This document shows positions 28,439 to 38,000 of a stretch of 64,000 bases of DNA, piece after piece. Source of the DNA: Acidovorax delafieldii (lineage in GTDB: Bacteria > Pseudomonadota > Gammaproteobacteria > Burkholderiales > Burkholderiaceae_C); contig DFQQ01000006.1 of NCBI GenBank assembly GCA_002377855.1, positions 41,395 to 105,394 on the forward strand, read 5' to 3'. The notes under the pieces are model-generated. The model made no database searches, was not told the DNA's origin, and was given only the letters and a program-made list of their open reading frames with translations. Each line of letters begins with the position of its first letter. Position 1 is the stretch's first letter. Position numbers and translations under genes: made by a program.

Positions 28439-29220
28439 TGCGTTCCAGTCTCATCGCAGCACCCGTTAAGTCCCTGCTGACCGTCGTGCTGGCGGGGCTT
28501 TTTGCTACCACCAGCAGCGCTGCCATCTTCGAAGATGACGAAGCGCGCCGGGCTATTCTCGAGTTGCGGCAGCGCGTGGATTCGATGCAGGCGAGCCAGC
28601 AGCGAGCGGCCGACGATCAGCGGCAGGACAGCGAGCAACTGCGTCGCACGTTGCTTGATCTGCAAAATCAGATCGAAATCTTGCGTACCGAACAAGCCAA
28701 GCTGCGCGGCCAGAATGAGCAGTTGGTGAGGGACGTGGCAGATTTGCAGCGCCGTCAAAAGGATATTGCCCAGGGCGTTGACGAACGGTTGAGCAAGTTT
28801 GAGCCTCTGAAAGTGACGCTCGACGGACAGGAGTTCCAGGCGGACCCTGCTGAGAAACGTGACTTCGAAGCAGCTCTGGCGGTGTTCCGCGCCGGAAAGT
28901 TCGCTGACGCCAGCGTATCTTTCGCGTCCTTCGTGCGCCAGTATCCGCGCAGCGGTTATGGACCTTCGGCCCGTTTTTGGTTGGGTAACGCCCAATATGC
29001 ACAGCGAGACTACAAAGAGGCCATTGGCAATTTCAAGCAATTGCTGTCGGATGCTCCCATGCATGCACGTGCGCCGGAAGCAGCGCTGTCGATCGCAAAC
29101 TGCCAACTCGAACTCAAAGACAACCGTGCGGCGCGCAAGACGCTGGAGGATTTGGTGCGGGTCTATCCTCAGTCTGAGGCGGCACAGGCAGCCAAAGAAC
29201 GACTTTCCCGCCTGAAGTGA
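28438..29220 (+). CDS. cpoB: Cell division coordinator CpoB (YbgF)
   Basis: Periplasmic protein of 260 residues that couples Tol-Pal and peptidoglycan synthesis at division. It has a signal peptide ending near SSAA, a coiled coil rich in Gln, Glu and Arg (about 35-115) that trimerises in the family, and C-terminal TPR units (FRAGKFADASVSFASFVRQY, YKEAIGNFKQLL). Start and stop are coupled to pal and tcdA. Confidence 0.94.
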   Translation: MRSSLIAAPVKSLLTVVLAGLFATTSSAAIFEDDEARRAILELRQRVDSMQASQQRAADDQRQDSEQLRRTLLDLQNQIEILRTEQAKLRGQNEQLVRDVADLQRRQKDIAQGVDERLSKFEPLKVTLDGQEFQADPAEKRDFEAALAVFRAGKFADASVSFASFVRQYPRSGYGPSARFWLGNAQYAQRDYKEAIGNFKQLLSDAPMHARAPEAALSIANCQLELKDNRAARKTLEDLVRVYPQSEAAQAAKERLSRLK

Positions 29221-30044
29221 TCTCAACTCCTTTGCTCGCTTCGGGCGGCGCTTCTGTTCCTGCGCCAATCATTGATGATGTGACTCAGCGACGGTTCGCT
29301 GGCCTGGAGCGTCTATACGGTGTCCAAGGGGCAATGCGGGTGCGCAGTGCCCACGTGGTTGTGGTCGGTATTGGCGGTGTAGGCTCATGGGCGGTGGAAG
29401 CCTTGGCCCGCAGCGGAGTGGGCCAACTCACACTGATTGATTTGGACCATGTGGCCGAATCCAACATCAATCGCCAGATCCATGCGGTAGCCAGTACGGT
29501 GGGCCAAGCCAAAGTGTTGGCGATGCGTGACCGCATAGAGCAGATCAATCCGGGGTGCATCGTCAATTGCATCGAAGACTTCGTGCAGCCAGAAAATTGG
29601 CCCGGTCTGCTGGGTGAAAGTGCGGTGGATGCGGTGATTGACGCCTGTGACCAAGTGCGGGCCAAGACGGCCATAGCAGCTTGGGCCCTGGCCGAAAAGC
29701 GTTTGTTGATTTCAGTGGGCGCTGCAGGTGGAAAGCGACATGCTCACAAGGTGGATATTGACGATCTGGCAGCGACCACCCACGACCCACTGCTTGCGCA
29801 GCTCCGCTACCGACTCAGGAAGCACCACCACGCTGCGCGTGACGGAAAAAAAATAGGTGTTTCTTGCGTGTTCAGCCGGGAAGCCGTTGCGCCGCCCGAT
29901 GCCTCTTGCGCGATCCAAAGTGGTGGCGATGGATCACTCAACTGCCATGGCTATGGATCGGTGGTGTCGGTTACGGCCACCTTTGGCCAATGCGCTGCGG
30001 GCTGGGTGCTCGACAAAATTGCGCAAACTTCTTCTGGTTCGTAA
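29217..30044 (+). CDS. tcdA: tRNA threonylcarbamoyladenosine dehydratase
   Basis: ThiF/E1-like ATP-dependent enzyme of 275 residues that cyclises t6A37 to ct6A37 in tRNAs reading ANN codons. It has the nucleotide-binding GIGGVGSWAVEALARSGVG, LIDLDHVAESNINRQ and DACDQVRAK. The GTG start overlaps the cpoB stop (GTGA), so it is translationally coupled to the Tol-Pal operon. The gene for tRNA-Lys(UUU), one of its natural substrates, begins 47 bases after its stop. Confidence 0.92.
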   Translation: MISTPLLASGGASVPAPIIDDVTQRRFAGLERLYGVQGAMRVRSAHVVVVGIGGVGSWAVEALARSGVGQLTLIDLDHVAESNINRQIHAVASTVGQAKVLAMRDRIEQINPGCIVNCIEDFVQPENWPGLLGESAVDAVIDACDQVRAKTAIAAWALAEKRLLISVGAAGGKRHAHKVDIDDLAATTHDPLLAQLRYRLRKHHHAARDGKKIGVSCVFSREAVAPPDASCAIQSGGDGSLNCHGYGSVVSVTATFGQCAAGWVLDKIAQTSSGS

Positions 30045-30053
30045 ATTTCGATC

Positions 30054-30059
30054 TATAAT
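30054..30059 (+). promoter_or_regulatory. Probable -10 box for tRNA-Lys
   Basis: A perfect TATAAT lies ten bases past the tcdA stop and about 33 bases before the mature tRNA 5' end, which fits a promoter with a short 5' leader. A weak TTCTGG sits 16 bases upstream as a possible -35. Confidence 0.6.
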
Positions 30060-30091
30060 TTGAGTCTTTGCAGAAATGCAAAAGACAGGTT

Positions 30092-30167
30092 GGGACGTTA
30101 GCTCAGTTGGTAGAGCAGCGGACTTTTAATCCGTTGGTCACAAGTTCGAATCTTGTACGTCCTACCA
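30092..30167 (+). tRNA. tRNA-Lys (anticodon UUU)
   Basis: A 76-base cloverleaf with acceptor pair GGGACGT / ACGTCCT, D arm AGCTCAGTTGGTAGAGC, anticodon loop CTTTTAA with TTT, T loop TTCGAAT and an encoded CCA end. The UUU anticodon reads AAA and AAG. Confidence 0.98.
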
Positions 30168-30188
30168 CCCCTATTTGGCTTTGCCAAG

Positions 30189-30222
30189 AACCCGCTATTT
30201 GAAAAAGTAGCGGGTTTTGTTT
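30189..30222 (+). terminator. Rho-independent terminator after tRNA-Lys
   Basis: Stem AACCCGCTA / TAGCGGGTT with an A-rich loop and a T run on the plus strand. Confidence 0.88.
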
Positions 30223-30290
30223 TTTCTGCGGGCATGGAAGCTCGGCAAGGGCCCGCGGTGCCTGCGGGCCTTGTGCTTGCCCCGTTGTTC

Positions 30291-30509
30291 TTACGCCTTG
30301 CTCTTGTTTCTGGTGCCGGTTCTGTTGGTATGAAGTTTGGCTGTGCGCTGATGGTTGACGGGCTTGGCCTTGCTGCGGGTGGTTGTGTGATGGGGTTTTG
30401 CCTGTGAACTCTTCTGTGCAGTTTGTGCCTTTGTGCTGTGGTTGAGCCCCTTGGCCATGATGGCTGGCGACACAGCCAGTGCGAACGCGAGAACGAGGAT
30501 TTTTTTCAT
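30291..30509 (-). CDS. Small secreted basic protein, unrecognised
   Basis: A 72-residue protein with a clear signal peptide (MKKILVLAFALAVSPAIMA) and a mature part rich in Lys, Thr, His, Asn and Arg with almost no acidic residues, resembling a low-complexity secreted tail. A good AGGAG site lies about ten bases before the ATG, which supports it as real. I do not recognise the family. It faces the tRNA-Lys terminator and has no obvious operon partner. Confidence 0.7.
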   Translation of the reverse strand: MKKILVLAFALAVSPAIMAKGLNHSTKAQTAQKSSQAKPHHTTTRSKAKPVNHQRTAKLHTNRTGTRNKSKA

Positions 30510-30862
30510 GTTGTGATGGCTCCTGTTTGCCGAAATTGGCGCCGTGATGTTGCGTGAAGTCCCGGCGCTTTGCAATCGCGACACGGCCCCTTCAGCAGGC
30601 GTTCAGCATCATCGGTGGTTGCATCGTTGAAAGTGTGGCTTTGGCGCCGCAGCATGGGCTCCGCCGTTTCTGTACTTTGCAATGTGTTGACGAATATGCG
30701 GCGTCTCTGCTCTTCACCATCGCACACAACAGAGCGGCCCCCCAAATGAAAGAAAATAGAGGATTCTGAGATTGATGCCCCATCGGACGTCGGAAACAGA
30801 GATCCCATCACCGATCAAGAGTGGCGCATGTGTGCGCCGCAACAGCAAGAAAGAGAAGCACT
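30510..30862. other. Intergenic region upstream of yebC
   Basis: No gene or RNA that I can support in about 350 bases. It must hold the promoters of the small secreted protein gene (leftward) and yebC (rightward). Confidence 0.5.
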
Positions 30863-31576
30863 ATGGGCGCGCAGTGGAAAGCAAAGGGCAAGGCACTTGT
30901 GGCCGACGCCAAGGGCAAATTGTTTGGCAAGCTGGTCAAGGAAATCACGGTGGCTGCGCGTGGCGGGGCGGACCCTGCCAGCAACTCGCGGCTGCGCCTG
31001 GTGGTGGAGCAGGCTCGCAAAGCTTCGATGCCCAAGGACACACTTGAGCGCGCCATTAAAAAAGGTTCGGGCACCGGCGCTGACGCGGTGAGTTACGAGC
31101 GGGTGATTTACGAAGGATTTGCCCCTCACCAAGTCGCTGTAATGGTCGAGTGCCTGACCGACAACGTGAACCGTACAGCGCCTGAAATGCGCGTGTTGTT
31201 CCGAAAGGGGCAGCTCGGCACGTCGGGATCGGTGGCATGGGACTTCAACCATGTGGGCATGATTGAAGCGGAACCGGCCAAACCCGACGCGGATCCAGAA
31301 CTGGCGGCCATTGAGGCCGGAGCGCAGGACTTCGAAGCGGGGGACGAAGAGGGCACCACCACGTTCTGGACCGACCCGACGGACCTCGATCTGGTCAGCC
31401 GCGCTCTGCCGGCCCAAGGGTTCACGGTTCTTTCCGCCAAGCTGGGCTACAAGCCCAAGAACCCGGTGAATCCTGCCAACCTCACTACCGAACAGCTGGA
31501 AGAGGTTGAAAGTTTTCTCGCCGCCATCGATGCCAATGACGATGTGCAAAACGTGTTTGTGAGCTTGGCGGCCTGA
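30863..31576 (+). CDS. yebC: YebC/PmpR-family DNA-binding protein
   Basis: A 237-residue YebC protein starting MGAQWKAKGKALVADAKGK. It has the conserved GGADPASNSRLR, MPKDTLERAIKKG, YEGFAPHQVAVMVECLTDN and KGQLGTSGSVAWDF segments. The family has been described both as a transcription regulator and, more recently, as an aid to translation of proline stretches. Upstream in-frame codons to 30821 lack family similarity. Confidence 0.96.
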   Translation: MGAQWKAKGKALVADAKGKLFGKLVKEITVAARGGADPASNSRLRLVVEQARKASMPKDTLERAIKKGSGTGADAVSYERVIYEGFAPHQVAVMVECLTDNVNRTAPEMRVLFRKGQLGTSGSVAWDFNHVGMIEAEPAKPDADPELAAIEAGAQDFEAGDEEGTTTFWTDPTDLDLVSRALPAQGFTVLSAKLGYKPKNPVNPANLTTEQLEEVESFLAAIDANDDVQNVFVSLAA

Positions 31577-31739
31577 GCTGTGTGACCCACGCATGGAGCG
31601 AGCTCGTCTGAGTACCTGCTCTTCTGTGTTTCGGGTCGCTGCCCCGAATTTGCGCGCAGGGTGCGCTGCCCCGTTATGCAACTGATGGGCCAAGGAAGGC
31701 CTTCGGCAGCGCAGTTTGGCCAATTACTCCGACGAAACC

Positions 31740-32021
31740 ATGACCGATCACTACTCTGCCTTGGGGCTGGCGGCCAATGCTTCGCTGGCCGACATCAAAA
31801 AAGCTTTTCGGCAAAAAGCTTCGTTCTACCACCCCGACCGCAACCATGCCGCAGATGCAGCGCAGCGCTTTGCGGCGGTACAAAAAGCGTACGAGGTGCT
31901 TTCGGATGACGCTGCTCGCCAAGCGTACGACGACAACCGCCGACGTAACTTGCTGGACGACCCGCTACAGACAGCCCGTGAAATCTGGCAGACCTACACC
32001 CACAACATTCTTGTCTCGTGA
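31740..32021 (+). CDS. Stand-alone J-domain co-chaperone
   Basis: A 93-residue protein made almost entirely of a DnaJ domain: DHYSALGLAANASLADIKKA, then the invariant HPD at 31-33 and a helix-IV region AYDDNRR. It has no Gly/Phe, zinc or substrate-binding domain, so it should recruit and stimulate an Hsp70 (DnaK-type) for particular clients. Its stop overlaps the next gene by four bases (GTGA), implying coupled synthesis with three unknown proteins. It starts about 160 bases after yebC. Confidence 0.9.
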   Translation: MTDHYSALGLAANASLADIKKAFRQKASFYHPDRNHAADAAQRFAAVQKAYEVLSDDAARQAYDDNRRRNLLDDPLQTAREIWQTYTHNILVS

Positions 32022-32593
32022 AAACTTCTCCTTTTTTCCATGACCTGCGCTCGGCTTATCAAGCAGAGATTGACGACCTGACCCAGGATTCCGAAGGCAA
32101 GGACGTGCTGCGCAAGCGGCTTGCCCAAAAGCGCTCGGAGATCGGGTTCCTGGTGAAGATGATGGAGCTGGCCCCAGAGATGGTGGCGGTCGTGTTCCAC
32201 CAGGGGTTCCGGTTTGCTCGTTCCGCCACACTCGAGCAGGTGGTTGCGGCCGGAGGAGACCACTTGCCGACGTGGGAAAGCCTGTGCAGTTCTGTGACCC
32301 TTGAGCCCTGGGCCGAAGCTTTGGCCAAGACTGTGCTCGCTGAGCCCGGGGGCGACCGGTTCATGGTGATGGCCGCAGCGCTGGAATACCTGCAGCAGGC
32401 CCGCTTCTCAGGAGCACAAGACGGGGACGAGGCAGACGCGTCTGGCGAAGAGGACGATGCGGAAAGCCTTGAGCACGATGACGGCTACGATGCACTGAGC
32501 GCAGACGATGCCGTGGACCCACACAACAGCCGCAGCCGCGAGGAAGCCAGTGCCAACTGGCTGGCCGACGTGGGCTTTGAGCGCAAAGACTGA
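32018..32593 (+). CDS. Unrecognised acidic protein, second gene of the J-domain cluster
   Basis: A 191-residue protein with a helical N-terminal two thirds (MKTSPFFHDLRSAYQAEIDD onward) and a strongly acidic tail rich in Glu, Asp and Ser from about 130 (EADASGEEDDAESLEHDDGY). No signal peptide, membrane helix or catalytic motif is apparent. The GTG start overlaps the J-domain gene stop, the strongest hint that the two products work together; it could be a client adaptor. I cannot assign a function. Confidence 0.8.
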   Translation: MKTSPFFHDLRSAYQAEIDDLTQDSEGKDVLRKRLAQKRSEIGFLVKMMELAPEMVAVVFHQGFRFARSATLEQVVAAGGDHLPTWESLCSSVTLEPWAEALAKTVLAEPGGDRFMVMAAALEYLQQARFSGAQDGDEADASGEEDDAESLEHDDGYDALSADDAVDPHNSRSREEASANWLADVGFERKD

Positions 32594-32625
32594 TTCAAAG
32601 ACCAACAGCAGACGCACAGATATCT

Positions 32626-33378
32626 ATGTCCAATCACTTGGCTCTCATCACCAAAACCACCAGCCTCATCGCGGCGGGCGATATCGTCGGCGCGGAGTCT
32701 GCGCTGGCTGAACTGGCCGACGCGGAGGGCGACAACGCACTGATGGTGGTGCTCGATCAGCTGGAGCCTAAGGATATTTTGGCCGTCATGCGCGAATACG
32801 ACGACTCCAAGGCTTCCGTGGTCAACATGCTGGTGACCCCTGAACAGTTTGCGCGGGCCATGGTGCTTGAAAAGCAGTACAAGGACCTCACCCACACACA
32901 CCTGCGCAGTATGGTCAATGCCGTGGTGTTTCGTGACGATGCCGATCCCGTAGAGTTTTTGAACGCAATTGGTGATCTGGAAGGCGGGGCTGAAGCTCTT
33001 GCCAATTACTTTGCAGAAAAGTGGAGCCGTATTGAGGCGTTTGCCCGAACCGGCACTTTTGACGCGACCGAAGACTACGGGCTCACGCTCAGCGACGATG
33101 AGCTCTTGGCCTCGGGCTACGTGCAACCCCGTGTTGATTTGGATGAGGTGGCCGATCGCGACTGGATGCAGATGGCCTGGCTCCTGCGCTACGAATGCCG
33201 TGATTTGTTCATTGAAACCTTGCTCGTCTTGCGCGCCAAGGCCCGCGCATTTGATCTGGGGCTGGACGACGCTGACGAGGCCACAGAGGAAGATGATGGC
33301 AAATTTGAAACCAGCGAGACAGACCGCGGCAAGGCCACGCCTGCAGCCCGGGTGTCGGACGAAGAGTCGGCCATTTGA
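32626..33378 (+). CDS. Unrecognised acidic protein, third gene of the J-domain cluster
   Basis: A 250-residue, predicted cytoplasmic and largely helical protein starting MSNHLALITKTTSLIAAGDI. It is acidic, with an Asp/Glu-rich C-terminus (DDADEATEEDD). The stretch ALAELADAEGDNALMVVLDQ has the look of a helical-repeat or TPR-like region, but I cannot confirm that. It lies 32 bases after the preceding gene. No known family recognised. Confidence 0.78.
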   Translation: MSNHLALITKTTSLIAAGDIVGAESALAELADAEGDNALMVVLDQLEPKDILAVMREYDDSKASVVNMLVTPEQFARAMVLEKQYKDLTHTHLRSMVNAVVFRDDADPVEFLNAIGDLEGGAEALANYFAEKWSRIEAFARTGTFDATEDYGLTLSDDELLASGYVQPRVDLDEVADRDWMQMAWLLRYECRDLFIETLLVLRAKARAFDLGLDDADEATEEDDGKFETSETDRGKATPAARVSDEESAI

Positions 33379-33398
33379 GTCGGCGTGCTCATCCAGAA

Positions 33399-34679
33399 AT
33401 GTCCGAGACTACCGAAACCAGCGCCATGCCGATGGACCATGCAATCCAGCTGCACGACGCACGCCCGTTTTTCGACAAGGTCCTGGCCCATGGGGTGCAG
33501 CACGGAATCATTGATGTGCAGCGTCTCGCCGCGATCAACGCCGACGGTCCCAAAGGCATCGTGCAGATTGCGCGCTACTTTGGAAGCGAATTCCTGAGGC
33601 CTGAACTGGAAAAGGCGCGGGACCGCATGGTCAATCTGATCAGTCTGTACCTGTTGGAAACCACCGGCGGAGATCTGGGCAAGGCGGCGTTGTCGCTGCG
33701 CGACCACTCTTTGCTGTCGCGCTCAAAGGGCGGATCCGACATGCTCAAGCGCTTGATTGCCATGCCCGAGAGCAGCAATTTCGGCATGGCGGGCTATGAC
33801 GATGCGCAGACCTCGCTGCTGGCGGTGTGGTCGCTGCGCAGCCATGCGGAGTACCGGGCCGAATTTGCTCGGCGCAGCGAGATTGCGCAGGCCATCGCCG
33901 CAGCGCAGTGGTTCGCGGAGCAATACGATCTTGACACTGATGAGCTGGAAGCAGCGGGTGCGGATGCAGAAGCCGTGATCCGCACGGGGCTCTTGGTGCA
34001 GGCGCTGGCCCCAAGGGCGATGGACCAAGGGGAATGGCCGCACACAGTGGCGTTCGAGAGGCTGGTCACCGCGCTGCGCAAAAAAAAGCAGCTTCGCTCA
34101 CCTCAGCTGCGCCTGCCAGCAGGGCTGCCTGCCGACATGCGCGCGGTGGTAGAGGGGCAGTTCGAGGCTGTGCTTGCCGATTTCCCGAAATTACTGGATT
34201 CGGCCGTGCCGCTGCGCACCCTCCTGCGGCCCACGGGCGCCTTCCGGGCGCGGTACTTTCTGCTGGACGACCCTTTGGCCGAGGTGGACAGCTACCACCG
34301 CAGTCTGGACGCATTGGAAGAGGGCGCCGAGCCGCCACTGCTCGCCAGCAAGCTGTGGACGAGAACCACGCAGGGCAACGAGGACGAGCATTCGCTGCTG
34401 ACGCTGTTTCTGTGTCTGGCCGCGGGGGCGCCGAAAAAGACCCTGCTGACCGAAAAAACCGCCGCCAGTTTGGTGCGCAAGATCCGTAAACACGGGTTGC
34501 AGCCGGACTTGGCGGAAGAGTTCATCCGGTCCCATGCCCCCGGCGCCTACCAGCAGGACTACATCGCGCTGTGGACTGGATTCGTCCAGGAAGCCTCGCG
34601 AACGTTGAGCAGCGACATGGATTACCAGTTGCATGACGCGCTGGCGTTGCTGCGCCGCGAATGCAACGTGATGCCCTGA
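33399..34679 (+). CDS. Unrecognised protein, fourth gene of the J-domain cluster
   Basis: A 426-residue, mainly helical, predicted cytoplasmic protein. It contains an N-terminal block HGVQHGIIDVQRLAAINADG and PKGIVQIARYFGSEFLRPEL and a C-terminal block ending LALLRRECNVMP. No signal peptide, transmembrane helix or catalytic signature is evident. I chose the ATG at 33399; a TTG at 33375 overlaps the previous stop (TTGA) and would add eight residues. It is the last gene before a MITE-like element. Confidence 0.75.
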   Translation: MSETTETSAMPMDHAIQLHDARPFFDKVLAHGVQHGIIDVQRLAAINADGPKGIVQIARYFGSEFLRPELEKARDRMVNLISLYLLETTGGDLGKAALSLRDHSLLSRSKGGSDMLKRLIAMPESSNFGMAGYDDAQTSLLAVWSLRSHAEYRAEFARRSEIAQAIAAAQWFAEQYDLDTDELEAAGADAEAVIRTGLLVQALAPRAMDQGEWPHTVAFERLVTALRKKKQLRSPQLRLPAGLPADMRAVVEGQFEAVLADFPKLLDSAVPLRTLLRPTGAFRARYFLLDDPLAEVDSYHRSLDALEEGAEPPLLASKLWTRTTQGNEDEHSLLTLFLCLAAGAPKKTLLTEKTAASLVRKIRKHGLQPDLAEEFIRSHAPGAYQQDYIALWTGFVQEASRTLSSDMDYQLHDALALLRRECNVMP

Positions 34680-34787
34680 TCACCGCGCCCAGCTGATGGG
34701 GCCGCGTGGCCTCTCGCCATGCCGCTACCGATTTGCTGCAGGCGGCAGGTGACGGGTGGTCACGCCGCCCTCAGCGACTCTGCCTAC

Positions 34788-34947
34788 GGACCCTCTGCAC
34801 GAATCACCGCGCCGCGTCCATTGCGGTCTCGGGCGGTCTGCGGCGTTGCAAATACTCGCAATAGCCACGGCTATTGCTGCGCTTTGCGCCTTGCAGTCCA
34901 TCCCGATCCCCAGTGCACACGTGCCGCTCAATTCGTGCAGAGGGTCC
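34788..34947 (-). mobile_element. MITE-like element, copy A
   Basis: A 160-base element with perfect 17-base terminal inverted repeats GGACCCTCTGCACGAAT at 34788-34804 and its complement at 34931-34947, and an internal palindrome GCAATAGCC...GGCTATTGC. Reverse-complemented, it aligns end to end with copies B and C. It encodes no transposase. No obvious target-site duplication is visible. Confidence 0.85.
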
Positions 34948-35047
34948 CCAGGCGGCCCATGCGCGGCCGTAAGGAAACTATTCAACCAACGTCCGACGGG
35001 TTGTGATTGCTGGAATGGTCGGGCGTGGCTGCCGATAATGCAGGGCT

Positions 35048-38000
35048 ATGTCTTCTTCCGACCAGCGTTCGTCCAAGCCTTCCAGCAGCCCTTCACAGCC
35101 AGCGGTGACCCCTGCCGCGCCGCTGCGCATCGAGTTCCCAGAGTCGCTGCCCGTATCCGGCAAGCGCGACGAGATCATGGCGGCCATCAGCAAGCACCAA
35201 GTGGTGATCGTGTGCGGCGAAACAGGCTCAGGCAAGACCACGCAGCTGCCCAAGATCGCGCTGGCCTTGGGCCGGGGCAAGTGCAATGCCAAGCCCGGGC
35301 AAAAGGGCCAGCTCATCGGCCACACCCAGCCGCGCCGTATTGCCGCCAGCAGCGTGGCCAAGCGCATTGCCGAAGAGCTGAACACGCCGCTGGGTGATGT
35401 GGTGGGCTTCAAGGTGCGGTTCCAGGACCGCCTCTCGCGCGATGCGTCGGTCAAGCTGATGACCGACGGTATCTTGCTGGCCGAGACGCAGACCGACCCG
35501 CTGCTCAAGAACTACGACACCATCATCATTGACGAGGCGCATGAGCGCAGCCTCAACATCGACTTCCTGCTGGGCTACATCCGCCAGATCCTGCCGCGCC
35601 GGCCCGACCTCAAGGTCATCGTCACGTCGGCCACCATTGATGCGGACCGGTTTGCCAAGCACTTCGAATCGGCTAAGGGCCCTGCGCCCATCATTTATGT
35701 CTCGGGCCGCACCTTCCCGGTCGAGCAGCGCTACCGCCCGTTTGAAGAGACGCGCGACTACGGCCTGAACGAGGCCATCGCCGACGGCGTGGACGAGCTG
35801 TGGCAGGGCAACGCCGCCGGCGACATCCTCGTCTTTCTGCCCGGCGAGCGCGAGATCCGCGAAGCGGCCGACCACCTGCGCAAGCACCTGTCGCACCAGC
35901 CCGTGATGCGTAATGCCGAGGTATTGCCGCTGTTTGCGCGCCTGTCGCAGGCCGAGCAGGACCGCATCTTCGACGGCCACACGGGCCGGCGCATCGTGCT
36001 GGCCACCAACGTAGCCGAAACCTCGCTCACGGTGCCGGGCATCCGGTATGTGATTGACGCTGGCACGGCGCGCGTAAAGCGCTATTCTTTCCGTAGCAAG
36101 GTGGAGCAGCTCCTGGTCGAGCCGATCAGCCAGGCCGCTGCCAACCAGCGCTCCGGACGCTGCGGCCGAGTGGCCAACGGCATCAGCATCCGCCTGTATG
36201 ACGAGGCCGACTTCAACAGCCGCCCGCGTTTTACCGACCCCGAAATTCTGCGGTCATCGCTCGCGGGCGTGATCCTGCGCATGAAGTCGCTGCACCTGGG
36301 CGATGTGGCGCAGTTCCCGTTCATCGAGGCGCCCTCGGGCCGCGCGATTGCCGACGGCTATCAGCTGCTGTCCGAGCTAGGCGCAGTTGACGATGCCAAC
36401 GAGCTCACCCCCATGGGGGTGGAGCTCTCGCGCCTGCCGCTGGACCCGCGCGTGGGCCGCATGATCATTGAGGCGCGTGACCGCAAGGCGCTGGACGAAG
36501 TGCTCATCATCGCCAGTGCGCTGAGCGTGCAGGACGTGCGCGACCGCCCCATGGAAGCGCAGCAGCAGGCCGACCAGGCGCACGCCAAGTTCGACGACGA
36601 CAAGAGCGAGTTCAGCGGGTACCTGAAGCTGTGGAAATGGATCAACGAGGCGCGGGGCGGGGCGCCCAGCCTGCCGTCGGCCCGTGCCCAGAAGGCCATG
36701 GCCGCGCAGAAGGCGCCGTCGCAGGCCTACCTGCCGGTGGCGCAGCGCAGCAGCGGACGCAGTACGCCAACAGAGCCTACCGCCTCCGCGGCCACCCCAG
36801 CGGTGCCCGCCGCCACGCACAAGCTCAGCAACCGCCAGTACGAGCAGCTGCTGCGCCAAAACTTCATCAGCATCCGCCGGCTGCGCGAGTGGCGCGACAT
36901 CCACACGCAACTGCTGACGGTGGTGACCGAGCACAAGTGGCCCATCAACACCCAGCCTGCCAGCTACGAGCAATTGCACCTGTCCATGCTGGCCGGGCTG
37001 CTGGGCAACGTGGGCGCCAAGAGCGACGAAGAAGACTGGTACCTGGGCGCGCGCGGGATCAAGTTCTACAAGCACCCCGGCGCACACCTGAACAAGAAGC
37101 CCGGCCGCTGGATCATCGCGGCCGAGCTGGTCGAGACCACGCGCCTGTTTGGCCGCGGCATTGCCGCCATCGAGCCGCAATGGCTGGAGCAGATCGGCGG
37201 GCACCTGCTGAAGAAGCAGTTGCTCGACCCGCATTGGGAAAAGAAGTCGGCCGAGGTCGTGGCGCTGGAGCGCGCCACGCTGTACGGCATCGTGGTTTAC
37301 AACAACCGCCGCATCAACTTCGGCAAGGTCGACCCGCACGCCGCGCGCGAGATTTTCATCCGCGAAGGCTTGGTGGGCGGTAACTGGGAGACAAAGCTGC
37401 CGTTCCTCGCCGCCAACCAGAAGCTGATCGCCAAGGTTGAGGAACTGGAGCACAAGTCGCGCCGCCAGGACGTGCTGGTGGACGACGAACTCATCTACGC
37501 CTTCTACGACCAGCAGCTGCCGCCCGAGGTATGCAGCGGCCACACGTTTGAGGCTTGGTATCGCGAGGAATCGAAGAAGCAGCCCGACCTGCTCAAGCTC
37601 ACCCGCGAAGAGCTGATGCGCCACGAGGCCGCAGGCATCACCACCAACGCTTTTCCGCGCACGGTGCGGCTGGGCGGCGTGGACTGCGCCGCCACTTACC
37701 TGCACGAACCGGGCGATGCGCGCGACGGCATCACTGTGACGATTCCGCTCTTTGTGTTGAACCAGGTGAGCGACGAGCGCTGCGAATGGCTGGTGCCCGG
37801 CATGCTCAAGGACAAGATTCAGGCACTGCTCAAAAGCCTGCCCCAGCGCCCGCGCAGCCGCTTTGTGCCGCTGCCCGAATCGGCTACACGCCTGGCGGCA
37901 CTGCTGGGCTCGCCCGAGCGTTTTGGCACGGGCAGCCTGACGGACGTGCTGCTCAAGCAGGTGCGCGACGAAACCTCGCTGGATGTGAAGCGCGCCGACT

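Noticed and set aside
34756..34960. Conserved peptide encoded by the MITE-like element
   Set aside because: The frame is open in all three copies, but there is no consistent start codon or ribosome-binding site, and the conservation is that of the DNA element.
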